A DNA stretch of 64,000 nucleotides from Trichobilharzia szidati (lineage: Eukaryota > Platyhelminthes > Trematoda > Strigeidida > Schistosomatidae), in NCBI GenBank assembly GCA_944472155.2, contig OX235277.1, positions 31,630,804 through 31,694,803 of the forward strand. The letters are read 5' to 3'. Positions within the stretch are counted from its first letter, which is position 1. Each line of letters starts with the position of its first letter. The notes beneath the pieces were generated by a model, which was not told the DNA's origin, searched no databases, and saw nothing but the letters and a program-made list of their open reading frames with translations. Shown here in pieces: positions 1 through 11,319 of this stretch. The translations under genes and the position numbers were made by a program.

Positions 1-500
1 GAGATCCACTGGAAAACCAGAAAGTACCGGACAGTTGTTTTGTCCTAGTCTGGGACGCTTTAGTAGTAGGCACTACCTACACTACCAGGGGTTTAAGTGT
101 AACTTAAAACCAAACAAATCCCTGTAAACCAACACTTTAAGATTAATCTTATGTCCACAAGCGACTGGAAGTATAAAGGAAGTTACCCGGTTCGATGAGA
201 AGTCGTTTTCAGTAGCGTCCACCGATTCATGTAGGAAAATCGTTACTCGTCTGCGACATTGGCTGGCTATGTATATTGCAAGTTTGTAGAAGCTAGAATT
301 CATGAGTTGTCGGATAGTGTTTCAGTGGCTGAATGGTTTACGAGCTCGTCTTTTCACAGCCGGGAGGTCATGGTTTCAAACCCCTGTGCTTCATTTTGTC
401 GAAGTGTCTTGAACGAGACTTAAACAACTGCTTAGTACTCCATGGTTTTCCTATGGTTCTCTCACTGATGTAAGCCCGTTATCAAACCTGTAGCCAATCA
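1..500. repeat. Palindromic hammerhead-SINE composite (Sm-alpha-like), copy 1
   Basis: Two half-elements face each other. The left half (about 1-110) is on the minus strand and the right half (about 310-500) on the plus strand. Each has a tRNA-like part (plus strand: CAGTGGCTGAATGG near 323) followed by a degenerate hammerhead-like block (GTCC hairpin then GAAAC-like bases; minus-strand version at 28-60). The centre (about 200-310) resembles the centres of the copies at 33.5 and 56.3 kb. The class is inferred from the known Sm-alpha repeats of schistosomes, which are tRNA-related and carry hammerhead ribozymes. The left end may continue outside the window. Confidence 0.6.
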
Positions 501-807
501 AGTTATTGTACACCAACACTTGAAAATTCATTAAAAGTCAGGTATGGAAGTGTTTATCAGTTCCAGATTTATATATGATCGATAGCAGTGAAACACTAAA
601 TCATTCGTTTTATTCAGGTTAATTATTCTGCGACTATTTTACAGCCATGTGACTCTTAGAATACACGAATTAAGTGTCAAGGAGAAACTTAACTTCGATG
701 TAATGGGTTTCTTTAGCAAAATCTGAATAGTGTTTTTTTCGAAGATGAAGTTTATTGTAAAAGTATGATACAATTGAGCAATATATTTCGGAAATTCGGA
801 TGACACA

Positions 808-1040
808 CTTTCTTTTCCTTCCCTTTCCCAGTGGAACGTAGGACTTCAATCTGGAGCTTAGAAGTTCTAGTGGCAGTATTTTTTTAATAGGATGTGGTTG
901 CAATCCTCACATCCAACCTTCTCTTTTTACTGCGTTTACTACCGGCCAAGAGCGATTTAGGAGTGCGTCGACCGGGAATCGAACCCTGGAACACCTGCTT
1001 GGTTGGCTAGTGTTCTATCACTTAATCACCGACGTCCCGA
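808..1040 (-). repeat. tRNA-Gly-like SINE, minus strand
   Basis: Read on the minus strand, the head (1040 to about 960) has a tRNA-Gly-like A-box region (GTGATTAAGTGATAGAACAC) and a clear B box (GGTTCGATTCCCGG). The body ends near 808 in a segment resembling the RTE 3' end (CGTTCCACTGGGAA in this copy). Six other copies lie at 3.9, 12.2, 13.5, 14.1, 36.8 and 56.1 kb. It is a tRNA-derived SINE and not a functional tRNA, because the acceptor stem does not close. Confidence 0.7.
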
Positions 1041-1207
1041 TAACACACACGCTTGTCACATTTATATAAAAGCTGACAAAGCAATAAGGATCGCAATTTT
1101 TATCAGTTTAGGTAAAAATGTTTACACCTCAAGATCATAGCTAAGAGGTAAGAAATTCGTGTAGGAGAAAAAGGGGGATGAAAACACTGTTAAATAAAAT
1201 GAAACAA

Positions 1208-1490
1208 AGGGAACTGTGGTGAAGTTTTCAATGTGGCCACCATCAAGCTAGTTGGCCCGCCACCACAATGTATTGTGAATTGTTGGAATTAGGTGGTTAT
1301 AGGCGATCAGCAGGAAGCCTTGGAACTAGGTTTCTTGCTTGTTGGCACTCATCAGCAAGGCGTATATGCAACCTCGAAGGAACTCATTTCCTTTCTGAGA
1401 TTCGAACCTGCAAGTGTCAACTAGCACTAAATCTAGGTTCGAGGCTTCCTGCCGATTGCGTCCAACCATCTAATACCAGGCACAATTGAA
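1208..1490. repeat. Fold-back repeat next to a PLE remnant
   Basis: An arm at about 1268-1322 (TGTGAATTGTTGGAATTAGG) recurs inverted at about 1441-1490. Between them is a minus-strand B-box-like stretch (GGTTCGAATCTCAG, near 1398-1411). The same arms and filler recur at 52.13-52.62 kb, also beside a GIY-YIG remnant, so the arms are probably terminal sequence of one PLE subfamily. Confidence 0.5.
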
Positions 1491-1950
1491 ATCAACTTTG
1501 TCACCTGTCTCCATGATATGCTTTGTGATAGATGATGTTGGTCATTAGTTTCTAGGACTAGTTTTATCAGGTGATTTTATTTGTTATCGCAACCACTTAG
1601 GAAAGTGTTTTGTAGACCTGAGCAACAAAGATCGATGGCTCTTTTCTGTGTACATGTGACTACATGTACATGTAAGCTGGTAAACACAGTGAGGTGTTTC
1701 AGGGCAACATGAATCTCGTTTTCTGTATAAATATGAATTCAGCTGTATGGTGGGTTCTACTGAGAGTGCCGCCTTAAATCTTTGTTTGATGGTCAGATTT
1801 TGGTGATCCCCCTTGAACGGCAAAGACATGTTAACATCCTTTGTAGGAGCTGATTGGATTGGTGGAGCTCTTTGTTTGACAGTCCTGTAGCGTTTGATAA
1901 ATTTCAGGGAATATTTGTTAAGCCATGATATTTTAGTGAGTTTTCATGAC
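1490..1950 (-). pseudogene. Penelope-like element GIY-YIG endonuclease remnant
   Basis: The minus strand encodes an 81-residue open stretch (1829-1584). It begins with the run that precedes the nuclease in PLEs (LPFKGDHQNLTIKQRFKAAL) and continues to VYQLTCTCSHMYTEKSHRSL, a degenerate Y-x-C-x-C...Y-x-G version of the GIY-YIG core. GIY-YIG is the endonuclease of PLE retroelements. The RT part is absent, so this is a truncated 3' fragment. A close copy on the opposite strand lies at 52,345-52,560. Both are non-functional. Confidence 0.65.
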
Positions 1951-2037
1951 TTTTTCTTTTGTTTTCCACTAACTACCTTCTGCTCTGACAACGAGTTATT
2001 GTTGCTGTCCTTTTTATAAATCAAAAACTGTTTTTAG

Positions 2038-2285
2038 GCACACGTAGAGGTGAATTATTTGTTTGGAATTTATTAACTGGCCGTGTTATGCGTCAAATTC
2101 AAATCAGTGCAACTCTTGAAGGTGGTAATCCAACTGTCTTACCTCCACACACTGAAACAATTCATTGTGTTAAATTGTCAACTGATGGACATTATTTAGT
2201 AACTGGTTCACAAGATCAGTTGGCTAGAATATGGACAATGCCTGATGAACGTCTACTTCACACTCTGGAAGGACATGCTGATGAT
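2038..2285 (+). CDS. WD40-repeat protein, penultimate exon
   Basis: This internal coding exon follows a pyrimidine-rich acceptor (TTTTTAG, ending at 2037) and ends at a strong donor (GTAAGT, from 2286). It starts one base into a codon, so the preceding intron is phase 1 and the earlier exons lie outside the window. The translation reads RRGELFVWNLLTGRVM (end of one WD repeat), then a repeat with HTETIHCVKLSTDGHYLVTG and SQDQLARIWTMPDE, then LHTLEGHADD, the start of the next repeat. WD40 repeats form a beta-propeller used as a protein-binding platform. The intact reading, coding-like codon use and matching splice phases make this the best-supported gene here. The family (for example a NACHT/WD protein) cannot be settled from the C-terminus alone. 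Confidence 0.85.
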
Positions 2286-2434
2286 GTAAGTGTCAGTGTT
2301 TCGGCTATTTATCAATTGTTTTTTTCAAGTGTATTAACAGATGCTTTTAAACCTGAAAGTATGTAAACTTTTCTTTGGTAAGAAATGCATTGAACATACA
2401 TTTGCCTGTGAAACATTTCTAAATGCTGTTTCTA

Positions 2435-2835
2435 ATATTATTATCCATCCCTTGGGTTCTAGGTGAAGCATACTACTTTATTAGCATGTCTCCATTGTAT
2501 TCACTCCTCTACTGTTGTTTTGAGCTGGCTATACGGCCATCCGCAAGCTTTGATTTCCTTTTCACATGATTTCCTCCATGTTGCTATCAACACCCGACCC
2601 GTCGCTTCGCATTCAGGTTTCATTCAAGGGACTGGAGTGCTGTATTACTCAGTGACCTCTTCAGTGTATGTCCAGTCCATCTCCATCTCCTTCTACATAT
2701 TTTTTGCGTAACAGGTTGTTGGCTTATGTGCTACCCTCAAGAGTTTCTTGTTGCTTATCGTTTCTGGCCGTCTATCTGATCTTTAATGTCGAGTAGAGGC
2801 ATCTTATGGTGGAGGAACATAGATGATGATGATAG
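2435..2835 (-). mobile_element. RTE (SR2-like) retrotransposon 3' end, antisense
   Basis: The minus strand carries the 3' end of the same RTE family seen at 29.4-32.5 kb. It has the conserved segment around the rearranged CTTTCTGGCCGTC (near 2761-2776) and ends at 2435-2460 in the tail motif CCCAAGGGATGGATAATAAT. It is 5'-truncated, as is usual for target-primed insertions, and has no open frame of note. It sits antisense in the WD40 intron. Confidence 0.65.
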
Positions 2836-3934
2836 TGACCACTCGTGAAATTATTCCTTTCTGATAAGACAGCCCATCTGAAAAGGCTTGATACTGTTTA
2901 TTAAAAAGCGGTGACTGACAAATTTTTGTCATCAGAAAACACTAAGAATGTGAGACAGTTTCTAGAAGTTTGGCTGTCAAGCCACTGTGTAGTTTATCGG
3001 CATGCTGTAGGTGGTCAACATTCAAGTATCAGGTCAGCGAAACAACATTCTTTAGCATCACAGGTTGAAGCAATCAGGAGAAAAAGTAATATTGCAGAGA
3101 CAGCAGGTCACAGTGGGTCTTATCAAAGAAAAACAGTTATTTCGTCGGCGAAGACTTCCGAAAAATGACGACATTGGTTGGCTAGAAAAACAGGGAAAGG
3201 TTCACAATTAAAGTACGTAGCTCAGTAAAATAACAATGCCTAAATCAAAGGACTGAAATATGGGGCAAATAGTATAGCTTTGATTATCACGCAACTGGAA
3301 AAACAGTTTTGTTCTGAGTCAGCAGTTTGCTGGCAGAATATTCGAAAACCGTTCGGGTTCAGGTTCGATTCCCACACAATACACTCCTATATCTCACCTA
3401 GTTTACTAGTCGTTGATTAGTTGAATGGTCATGGAGATCATATTATCAAATGGATCAAAACAAAACATTATGTTCAAGTCCATTCCCATGGAGTGTTTTG
3501 TAGCAGGGAACTGTTGCACTTAGGAAAACTCGTAGAAAAAACATGTTTCCTCTTAATAACCTAAACTTGCATCTTTCACTCCAAAAATTAAAAAAAAAAT
3601 TAATATCACTCTCAAAATTTGTCTCTCTATGACGACTGGAATGTGTATACCTATCGGCAACCGGATGTCGTGATACCGATGTCATTATCTAGTCCTAGGT
3701 GTTGATCGACTGTTGACAAGCATAATATATAGTCCTTATTGTTTTCCTCCTCCTAAAAACCTAACATCAAGCCGCCATGCATCGTACTGTATACATTAGC
3801 GTATTGTAACTATATAGCACATAGAGTTGATTAATGGATTTCACTTAATACTCAGGAGTAGTGAACCTTTACACTTCAGTTTCTGCCCAACAACAGATTT
3901 TCATAATATATACATTAATTTAAACTATACATCT

Positions 3935-4190
3935 CCGAATTTCCTCTTTTCATTCCTTTGCGTTCCGAGTGGAAAGTTGCGCCCCAAGCTTCAGCTCTGA
4001 AGTTTTAGTGGTGGCGGTGTTGTCGTTTTTACGGAGTGGGGTTGCTAGCCTCACACCCAACCTATTTTCTTTATAGTGTTTATTACTGGCTGTAGGCGAG
4101 GACTAAGAGTCCGTCGACCGAGAATCGAACACAAACCACATTTGAGTGGCTGGTGAGTATTCTACTAGTGAATCATTGATGTAGATCCCT
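3935..4190 (-). repeat. tRNA-Gly-like SINE, minus strand
   Basis: The minus-strand head shows TTCACTAGTAGAATACTCAC and a B-box-like GTTCGATTCTCGG, followed by the body GTGAGGCTAGCAACCCCAC that is shared with the RTE 5' leader. The 3' part resembles the RTE 3' end. It lies 77 bp upstream of the last WD40 exon. Confidence 0.7.
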
Positions 4191-4266
4191 GAATACATTT
4201 CTGTTGTTCCAATCATTAATGTCGTTCTAAATCATGTTCTCTTTCTTTTCACGTTTTCCTTTTTAG

Positions 4267-4596
4267 GTACTTAGTGTGGCAGTGTCAATTGACTCTGAAG
4301 TAGTTGTAACAGGTAGTTGGGATGGTTCTATTCGTGTATGGCGTGTAAGAGACGGTAATCAAATGTGTTGGTTCACATCAAATATTGAAATATTACAAGT
4401 TAAAATTAGCAATGATAAACGTGCTTTAGTTGCTCTTGGCGAAAGAAGTGGACATCGTAAATTAATTATGTTACAAGTATTACGAAATCGGACAAGAACT
4501 ACAACCAATCTAAGAACAGCTGGTTCACGTATCACTTCGTCTTTATCTCCGCCAACACCAGGCTATTCCCCATCATCTCCAGTTGTTATGGCATAG
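4267..4596 (+). CDS. WD40-repeat protein, terminal exon
   Basis: It follows the TTTTTAG acceptor at 4266 in phase 0, so it joins the previous exon cleanly: EGHADD plus VLSVAVSIDSE, VVVTGSWDGSIRVWRVRDG. That completes a full WD40 repeat with the GH dipeptide and the D-x-S-x-R-x-W core. A last half-blade follows (MCWFTSNIEILQVKISNDKR, then ALGERSGHRKLIMLQVL). The tail of about 40 residues is basic and then Ser/Pro-rich (RITSSLSPPTPGYSPSSP) and ends at TAG 4594-4596; it is probably disordered. The two exons together encode the C-terminal 190 or so residues of a longer protein. Confidence 0.88.
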   Translation, partial: VLSVAVSIDSEVVVTGSWDGSIRVWRVRDGNQMCWFTSNIEILQVKISNDKRALVALGERSGHRKLIMLQVLRNRTRTTTNLRTAGSRITSSLSPPTPGYSPSSPVVMA

Positions 4597-4648
4597 TTAA
4601 TCTAATTGTTGAAGAGAAATCAGTCAAGTGATCAAGCAAAATGCAGAC

Positions 4649-4654
4649 AATAAA
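4649..4654 (+). promoter_or_regulatory. Polyadenylation signal of the WD40 gene
   Basis: An AATAAA hexamer 52 bp after the stop codon, followed by a CATA-rich microsatellite. It is the first canonical hexamer downstream. The cleavage site is not identifiable from sequence. Confidence 0.5.
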
Positions 4655-4664
4655 ACAGATACAC

Positions 4665-4715
4665 ATACATACATACATACATACATCCATACATACATAC
4701 ATACATGCATGCATA
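4665..4715 (+). repeat. (ACAT)n microsatellite
   Basis: About 50 bp of imperfect ACAT/GCAT tetranucleotide repeats in the presumed 3' UTR of the WD40 gene. Confidence 0.9.
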
Positions 4716-6950
4716 CATACTACACAGTATATACATGTGGATATGTATTCAAAATCCTATATTACACATAAACGTGATCGTGTATAGTGTTGCTTGCTGT
4801 CTGTCTTTATCTGATTGATTGATTGATTCTTGAGTATTTAGGCGTTTGTTCACACTACACTCGACCTGAAAATGTGTTTAGGATATGAAAAATACCACAA
4901 AATACTGCTACAATATGTTTATTTATTTATTTATTAATATTCAACAATAATTTCCTTGTATTCTTTGAATGGAGATAATCTGTGTAATTATTTAACTGTG
5001 GAACAGTGACAAAAGAAAACAATGCATACAGCTGTGCATCCACTCACGTATACATATATGCATAGAAAAAGGCAGTTGTGCACAGGTGTGACTGTGACTG
5101 TTACAACAATAATGTTCAGTATTCACTGCCTATTTACTCAATTCATATATTCACTCATTTATTTATTTATGTATTTTTATTTTAATAGAAATAAATTAAA
5201 TTTTCCAACTGTAGTAGGTTGAATATGCTCCACATTCTTCAGTGGAATATATGGTTATGCCGCCAGCTAAATTCACACACGCAAACACATACACATCTAC
5301 AAGCGCAAGTGTAAGCAAGCTTGCAAACAAACAAACAAATAGATTGAGAGATAGACAGACACACATGCAGAAATAAACAATTTTTGAATACTGAACATTG
5401 AATAGAATAAGAAGAAGTGCATTTATTATAGCTAATTAACATTTTCTTCAGGTTTTTTAATTTACTTACTGTCTGTTATTATTATTATTTAATTATTTAT
5501 TCACTTCCTGTTGCTACATCTGACCACGTGTGATTGTGACTTTGGTAAACAATGATAAGATGAATGAAGGACTATGAGAGAGACGGAAATTTTTTTAAAC
5601 GAATTAAAACTGATGCGATTGCTTCAACTTACTACAACTGCGCACCTTCTAATTCTTTTTATTTGCCCTAGAGATATTTATCTTTTTTCTTTTGTCCATG
5701 TTTCTTTTTCATTTTCGCGTAGTCTAAATCTGAAAATATGTTTATAGATTTAGACGGATTGATTCTATTGTTTTATTCAATGTATGTGTTGTATTTGTGT
5801 GTTTTACAGTTACAGCCTACTTTTTATCCTTCCTGTCTGGTTTTTTTCAACCCCACTTCTTTTCGACTTATTGTGTGTGTTAGGATTATTTGAACTTATG
5901 TACGCTTCAGTTTTGTTTGTTTACTTGTTATCTTCTTCTACCGCTTCGTCTTTTGGAGTGTTATGACACGAATTATAGTCATTTCTGTGATGTACCCGTC
6001 CGTTCACCCACCCACAGGATATTCACCTTTCTCTCTTCACAGGTGAGCACGTCCAATTCTTCTCTTCTCTTTCCGCTTTCTGTTTTAAATCTTATTTATT
6101 TTTACAATACACACTCGGGAAAAACTGGAGAACAGAACAGACGCCCCTCACTGCCATCACTACTATTATTATACGCATTATGAATAGTAGGAATACTAGC
6201 AGTGATGAATATCATAGGTATTCTTCTACTGCTTAGTCTTTAGTTATATTTGAACATGATAATTACCTGTTTATTCAGTAATCAGTGAATAACTGTTTAA
6301 ATGAGTTGATGAGGTCACTAAATGGATTAGTATTATTCAACTTATACAACCTTATAATGCCAACTAGCAATATAATCTGAATAATATATATTTCATTTGG
6401 ACCAGTTCTAGTTAACATAATGTTACGTTACTGTCTTCTTACCTACACCCTCTCTCTCCCTTTCTGTATTTTTCTCACTGTTTTCAGTATGCTTATTCTT
6501 TTTTTCCAAAAATAAACTGGATTCTAAAATTAACCATTATCTTCGATTTTTCCCATGGTTGGTATTTTATGTGTCAGAGAAATTCTACTTAGCACACAAA
6601 AATCTTTTCTGTTTCTGCTGTTTGCATATTTTTAGGATTTCAGATATTGTTTGAATACAGTGAAGAAATATGTATGGTCATTATACATTTAAAGCTTGAA
6701 AAAACAGACAAGCTATCTACTATTATTAGTATTATTTTACATTTCCGTGTGTGTCTGCTTATTGATTATTCCTTTGTTTGCATGCCCACCTGTCTGCCTA
6801 TCCACCGCTTGTCCGTTTGTCTACCTACCTATCGACTAATCACAGCTCGAATAAGCCTTTTGGCGGCTTCTAAAAAAACTTGAACAAGCTTCTAAATAAA
6901 GCTGAATAAAAAGGCGTATTAGTACTTAGTTCTTTGCTTGTTATTATTGC

Positions 6951-6990
<40 letters not shown>

Positions 6991-7940
6991 GATATATTTC
7001 TTTTTGTTTACATAAGTGAGATATGGCTTCTATATGTCTACGATGTGTAAAGGATAGTTAAATAAATTTATTTTTTGTTTTTCCGAATGAAATCTATTTA
7101 TCACTTTTCTTCTTTCTGGAAAAATAATAACAACAAGATTAAAAAACATCCTACTCTCTTCTAAGTTTTTACACCATCGTCTTTTCTGTCCATTTATGTT
7201 CATACAACAACACAATGAAGAACAGAACGCAGTGTGGAATTCCACCCACACACACTGTGTGTGTGTTGTGTGTTATTTCAGCGTGTAATCTTTCTGCTTA
7301 ACATATTATGCTTAAAATGAAAAATGAGAATTCACTAACACAAACACAATGAACACACCACCTAACAACATATATACACATGAAATAGAGATATATACAA
7401 GACAATAATAATAACATTTCTTATACAGATAGTGAATCTATTGTCTAACGATTTATATCATGTTATGACCTGAATATTATTGCTATTAATATTAATATTA
7501 TTGTTAATTTTATTGTAAAAGACGGTTTCGCTTACATTTTGGACGTTGTTTTATTTCTAGTTCAGGAATGATCCGCATCCATGCATTAGTGAGAACAAAA
7601 AAAATAAGTACTGTTCAGCAGCGAATTCCTTTTCCTATCTCGCTCTACAATCTCATTTATATACAGTCTGTTCTTATCACAAAAGAGGATAGAAACAAAA
7701 GTGATGAGTTGTGATAGTCATTATCGTTGATATTAGTCAATGCACAAAAGGAGCTGAATAAGTTGAATAAGTGCATTAGGATTACGTAATAAAGTGAATA
7801 AATTAATGAATGAGTTGCAATTAGGATGCACACAGAAGCGAGGGAGAATGCGAAGTTACGTAAGAGTTCGAGAGAAATACAAGAGTCATAAATAGCTTTA
7901 AAAAACAAACAAACAAAATTCAGTTGGTGGAAAACAACAG
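4716..7940. other. AT-rich DNA without recognised genes or transposons
   Basis: About 3.2 kb of simple-sequence-rich DNA: TTTA repeats near 4915-4935, CACA-rich DNA near 5270-5310, and an ATT tract at 6953-6991. No ORF resembles a known protein and no repeat family of this window was recognised. Part may be 3' UTR of the WD40 gene, since AATAAA-like hexamers also occur near 6893-6910. It is the longest transposon-free stretch here, as expected next to an exon under selection. Confidence 0.5.
6953..6991 (+). repeat. (ATT)n microsatellite
   Basis: A nearly pure run of about 13 ATT units. Confidence 0.9.
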
Positions 7941-7944
7941 GGTG

Positions 7945-9310
7945 ATTATTATGATTGTAGAAGTGGTTGGATAATTCTCTTTTGTATGTAGAGGTCCAGT
8001 TTCTCTATCTGAATGCCTAAAACTTCAGCAGTGTGCCAACAAAAGGGTATTACCTTTGGCAGGTTGTCCTTCACATTGTAAATTACCCTGAAGGAGATGC
8101 TTGTTGAGAGAGAATGACAAGTGTCAACAAGGTGTTCAATTGTCAGATTCCTCATAGAACCGCCATTATCTTTCTGGAACTAAGCGGAATAGTGCTCTTG
8201 AACCCTTTTGGACAGGGTATGCGTCGAACGACCAATATATGCCTGACGCCACAAGAACAGGTAAACTGAAATATGCATACATAAGTGGTCAGATGTGAGA
8301 TTTAGTCCTTAAGGCTTCTGCAGACCAGTAGACGACTTGAGAACGCTACTCTTAGCGTTGCCAGGAAGAGTGCTTTCCTCAAAGACTAAGAAATTTTTCT
8401 CTTAAGAATATCGTAGGTTAAGTCTCCCTTGAAATACAGGTTCATGTAAAGTCTTTTTTTTTGTAACAAGTAATGTTTCATTTATCTGAACCAGCATTTT
8501 GATTTTCTCATCAATGAATCTCAATAGGTGTCCATTTTAGATGAAGATTTCTTTCAGAATATCTAGTTCTGCTTCTATAGCGTCAGGACTACGGAGGCAT
8601 CGAACACGAGTGGCAAGGGATGTAATTAAATTTCGTTTCTGTTCAATGGCCACTAGACTGAAGGAATCGTTCGGTTTGTGTTTTCAGTGTACTGGGCCTT
8701 CTTGTTAGTTCTACATCAAGAAGGCGAATTTGGGATTCGTCTTTCAATTGAAGGGTGAACTTTGTTGCTGGGTAGCAGTTGTTGAATACCTGTGGCAATT
8801 GACTGAGGTCAAAACTGTTTTCGCAAATAATGAAAATGTCGTCTATTTACCTCGTATACAGTTGTAAGCTATCATTGGTTGACTTTAATGAACTTTCCTT
8901 GAGGCTTGTCATGAAACAGTTTGCTAGTAATGGACTCAAGGGAAATCCCATTGCAATAGATGATGTCACAGAAAGTGAATTGTACATTTAGAGTACATCC
9001 ATAACAGTAGTTCTTTCAAATATGTTATTGGTATTCCAATGTTTAACTGGTTATCATAAGAAACAATTTCCTTAAATGAGACATTGGTGAAAAGTAATTC
9101 AATGTCGAAAGATAGCATGCTTTTGTTTGTTACATTCAGATCTTTTATTTTCGGCTTATTATTTGACTGGAAGTGGTTGGTCGTTTGAAGTGAAGGAATG
9201 ATCATTTCTACAGAGTTGATAGGTAGGATAAACCAAGTGTACAGTATCACTCTGGGATTGCTAGTGATTACCAATACTCCACGTCCAACAAAACAGACAC
9301 CTGCGGACAC
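7945..9310 (-). pseudogene. Penelope-like element, RT and GIY-YIG, heavily decayed
   Basis: Read leftwards on the minus strand. Near 9120-8970 an RT segment shows MLSFDIELLFTNVSF (motif A, FDI-x-LFTNVP in PLEs) and TYLKELLLWMYSKCTIHFL. The region between, translated with several frameshifts, holds a YIGRS-like GIY-YIG core near 8250-8200. The C-terminus (8155-7949) has HLVDTCHSLSTSISFRVIYN and LDLYIQKRIIQPL, typical of the end of PLE proteins. The YxDD region is not readable. A PLE protein would combine reverse transcription with GIY-YIG nicking. This copy has many stops and frameshifts and is dead. Confidence 0.7.
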
Positions 9311-9569
9311 GACTTGTCTTTTTTAATTCTGAGACAAGCACGCTGCAGCCACCTTTCAGTAAATAATCGATATTTTTAAATTTCTTATTTAACGTGCTCT
9401 ACAGAGGGGTGTAAAACCAGGCCGAAACAGCTACTCAATACTCCATACTTCACAAAATTTCTCTATCTGATGTCTGCTCGTGACTAATCAAACTACCTAC
9501 AAACCCGAAAATCTGAGTCCTACAATTCGTATTTATAGTTGTGGGTGCTTAGATTGCCAGTGAAGCAGA

Positions 9570-10310
9570 GAAGGTATGACTTCTCTGGGAACATAGAGAA
9601 GTTAGAGGTGATGAAATTACCTAACGAACAATAATAAACATTAGTCACTATCAACAGCAGATGTCTCAGAAATCACCTGTTTCACTTATGTACCTAACAT
9701 CATTTCAAATACAGGCAACACTGATGACGACATCAAAGGCAGGGAGGATCAGAAAGGCAATACACACCTTCATTTGCTTGAAATCAGTGTAGAAAACTAC
9801 TGGACTTAGTACAACGAACAAGATTCGAATTTTTAACACCTATGTCAGTCACTTCTTTTATTTAGTCCACAGACTAGGCGTGTAATTAAAAGCATTCCCA
9901 AAAAGCTACTGAAGGCTTTCATCAGCAGTTGTCCCCTTCCCTCCAAATTGAATATCAGATGGCCAACCAGAAAGAATAAGCGACAAAGAGCTCGGACAGG
10001 CAACGAAATAACCGAAACCTACTGTTCAACAAATATGCTGAAGAAAGTAGTGACGGACTGGATATACACAGAGGAGACAGTACAGTGACATTACGCGACA
10101 GAAAGACCCTCGCGTGGGACCTGAGTGGGAAACGACGAGTTGGTCATTGGTCCTATGTTGACAAGGATGTGGTTGTGTGAAGAGGAGACGAGAGCTTATG
10201 GGAAATCGTTGAGTTAGCTGGAAAGGACTGCATAGATGGGGATGCAATGGAGATGTGCTGTTGAAGCTGTATGTTCCACTTGAAACCTGTGGGAACAATA
10301 ATAGATTGTT
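9570..10310 (+). mobile_element. RTE (SR2-like) 3' fragment
   Basis: The plus strand matches the C-terminal part and 3' end of the window's RTE family: an EHRE-x-RGDE-like stretch near 9590, FNTYVSHFFY near 9825, and the 3' end around GTTCCACTTGAAACC with tail GGGAACAATAATAG at about 10,310. It is 5'-truncated with frameshifts throughout. Confidence 0.65.
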
Positions 10311-10825
10311 AGTGAAGCTGGGCTAATTACAGTATTTACAGTGATAGTGAAAATCTCAGAAATCAAAAATGTAACCCAGCAAAGAAATGTATGTGTACAA
10401 CTAGTTTCTGTTTGAAAGTTTTTAAACCTATAACCTCCAATCCAATTTCCACTGAGGATCTGAGTGGAATTATTATAACGTTTTGGAGATTCAATGAGAA
10501 TTTTTGCCTACTTAGTGCATCCCATTGTAGCGGCTGAAAATTTTACAGTGAGGTGCTCTGCGGGACGAATGAGTCGGAACTTTAAATGTCATTCCCTTAA
10601 AAATCTTCGCCGCTTACTTCTTCTCTGAATGGTACAGGTGGGACAGCTGAAACGCCTTCATGTTAATAGGTGTTAGAAATAGTCATCTAGTTCGTCTACA
10701 GTGAACAAGGATTCTTTCTAACACACTGACATCAAATGGTATATACTGAAGACTTTGCTATTCAGCACGTTTAACATAACTTGGATGAAAGCTTAGTGAT
10801 ACGAGTGACATGAATTATGCTGAGA
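10311..10825. other. No recognised feature
   Basis: AT-rich sequence between an RTE fragment and an unclassified repeat. I see no coding potential and no repeat family here. Confidence 0.4.
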
Positions 10826-11200
10826 CAGACATCGGAATTCGATATGACTGACACCAGTAGTGTCGCGACTTGGGTTAGATGTGGTAAGGGCAATGGCTAA
10901 ATCTTCTGAAAACCGAATACCTAGGGCAGATAACCGGTTACTTCTGACCCTCAGAGCGTATGGAAATAAAGACAAAAGTCACATTGGTCTAAGCCGGTGA
11001 GAATAGTCTAAATCATTACGCAAAAACACATTGTATATAAATATTACGGAAAGTTAAAGCATTAAACCACTAATCTGACTGGTTATATGAAGTCGGGCTT
11101 CAAGATTGTCCTATTATATTGGAACAAACTTTCTGGTTCAAGAGGTCTTAGCCTGTAAAATTATAGTTATTTTAAGACTAAACAAAACTGGGGACCGAAA
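10826..11200 (+). repeat. Unclassified dispersed repeat X, copy 1
   Basis: It aligns by eye with 53,830-54,150. Both contain GATATGACTGACA, a GAA-x-ACCGAATAC block, a GGTGAGAATA/GGTAAGAACA block, a stretch like AAAAACACATTGTATATAAA, and later AAGTCGGGCTT/AGATCGGGCTT. No RT, nuclease or tRNA-like signature is visible. It could be an LTR, UTR or DNA-element remnant. Confidence 0.5.
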
Positions 11201-11319
11201 GGGTTTCTTTTATTAACACCCATAACACCAACAACGAAAGCTTGTTACCTTTTCCGTGAATTTAAACTTCTGTCAGTTCACGACTGAAATCAGTCCGTGA
11301 TCAAACTTGAAATCAATCA

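Larger units (their letters stand above)
2286..4266 (+). other. Last intron of the WD40 gene
   Basis: A 1,981-bp phase-0 intron with GTAAGT donor and TTTTTAG acceptor. It holds an antisense RTE 3' fragment (2435-2835) and a minus-strand tRNA-Gly-like SINE (3935-4190). A lone B-box-like sequence (GGTTCGATTCCC, near 3362) may be a decayed SINE. I recognise nothing else in it. Confidence 0.8.
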
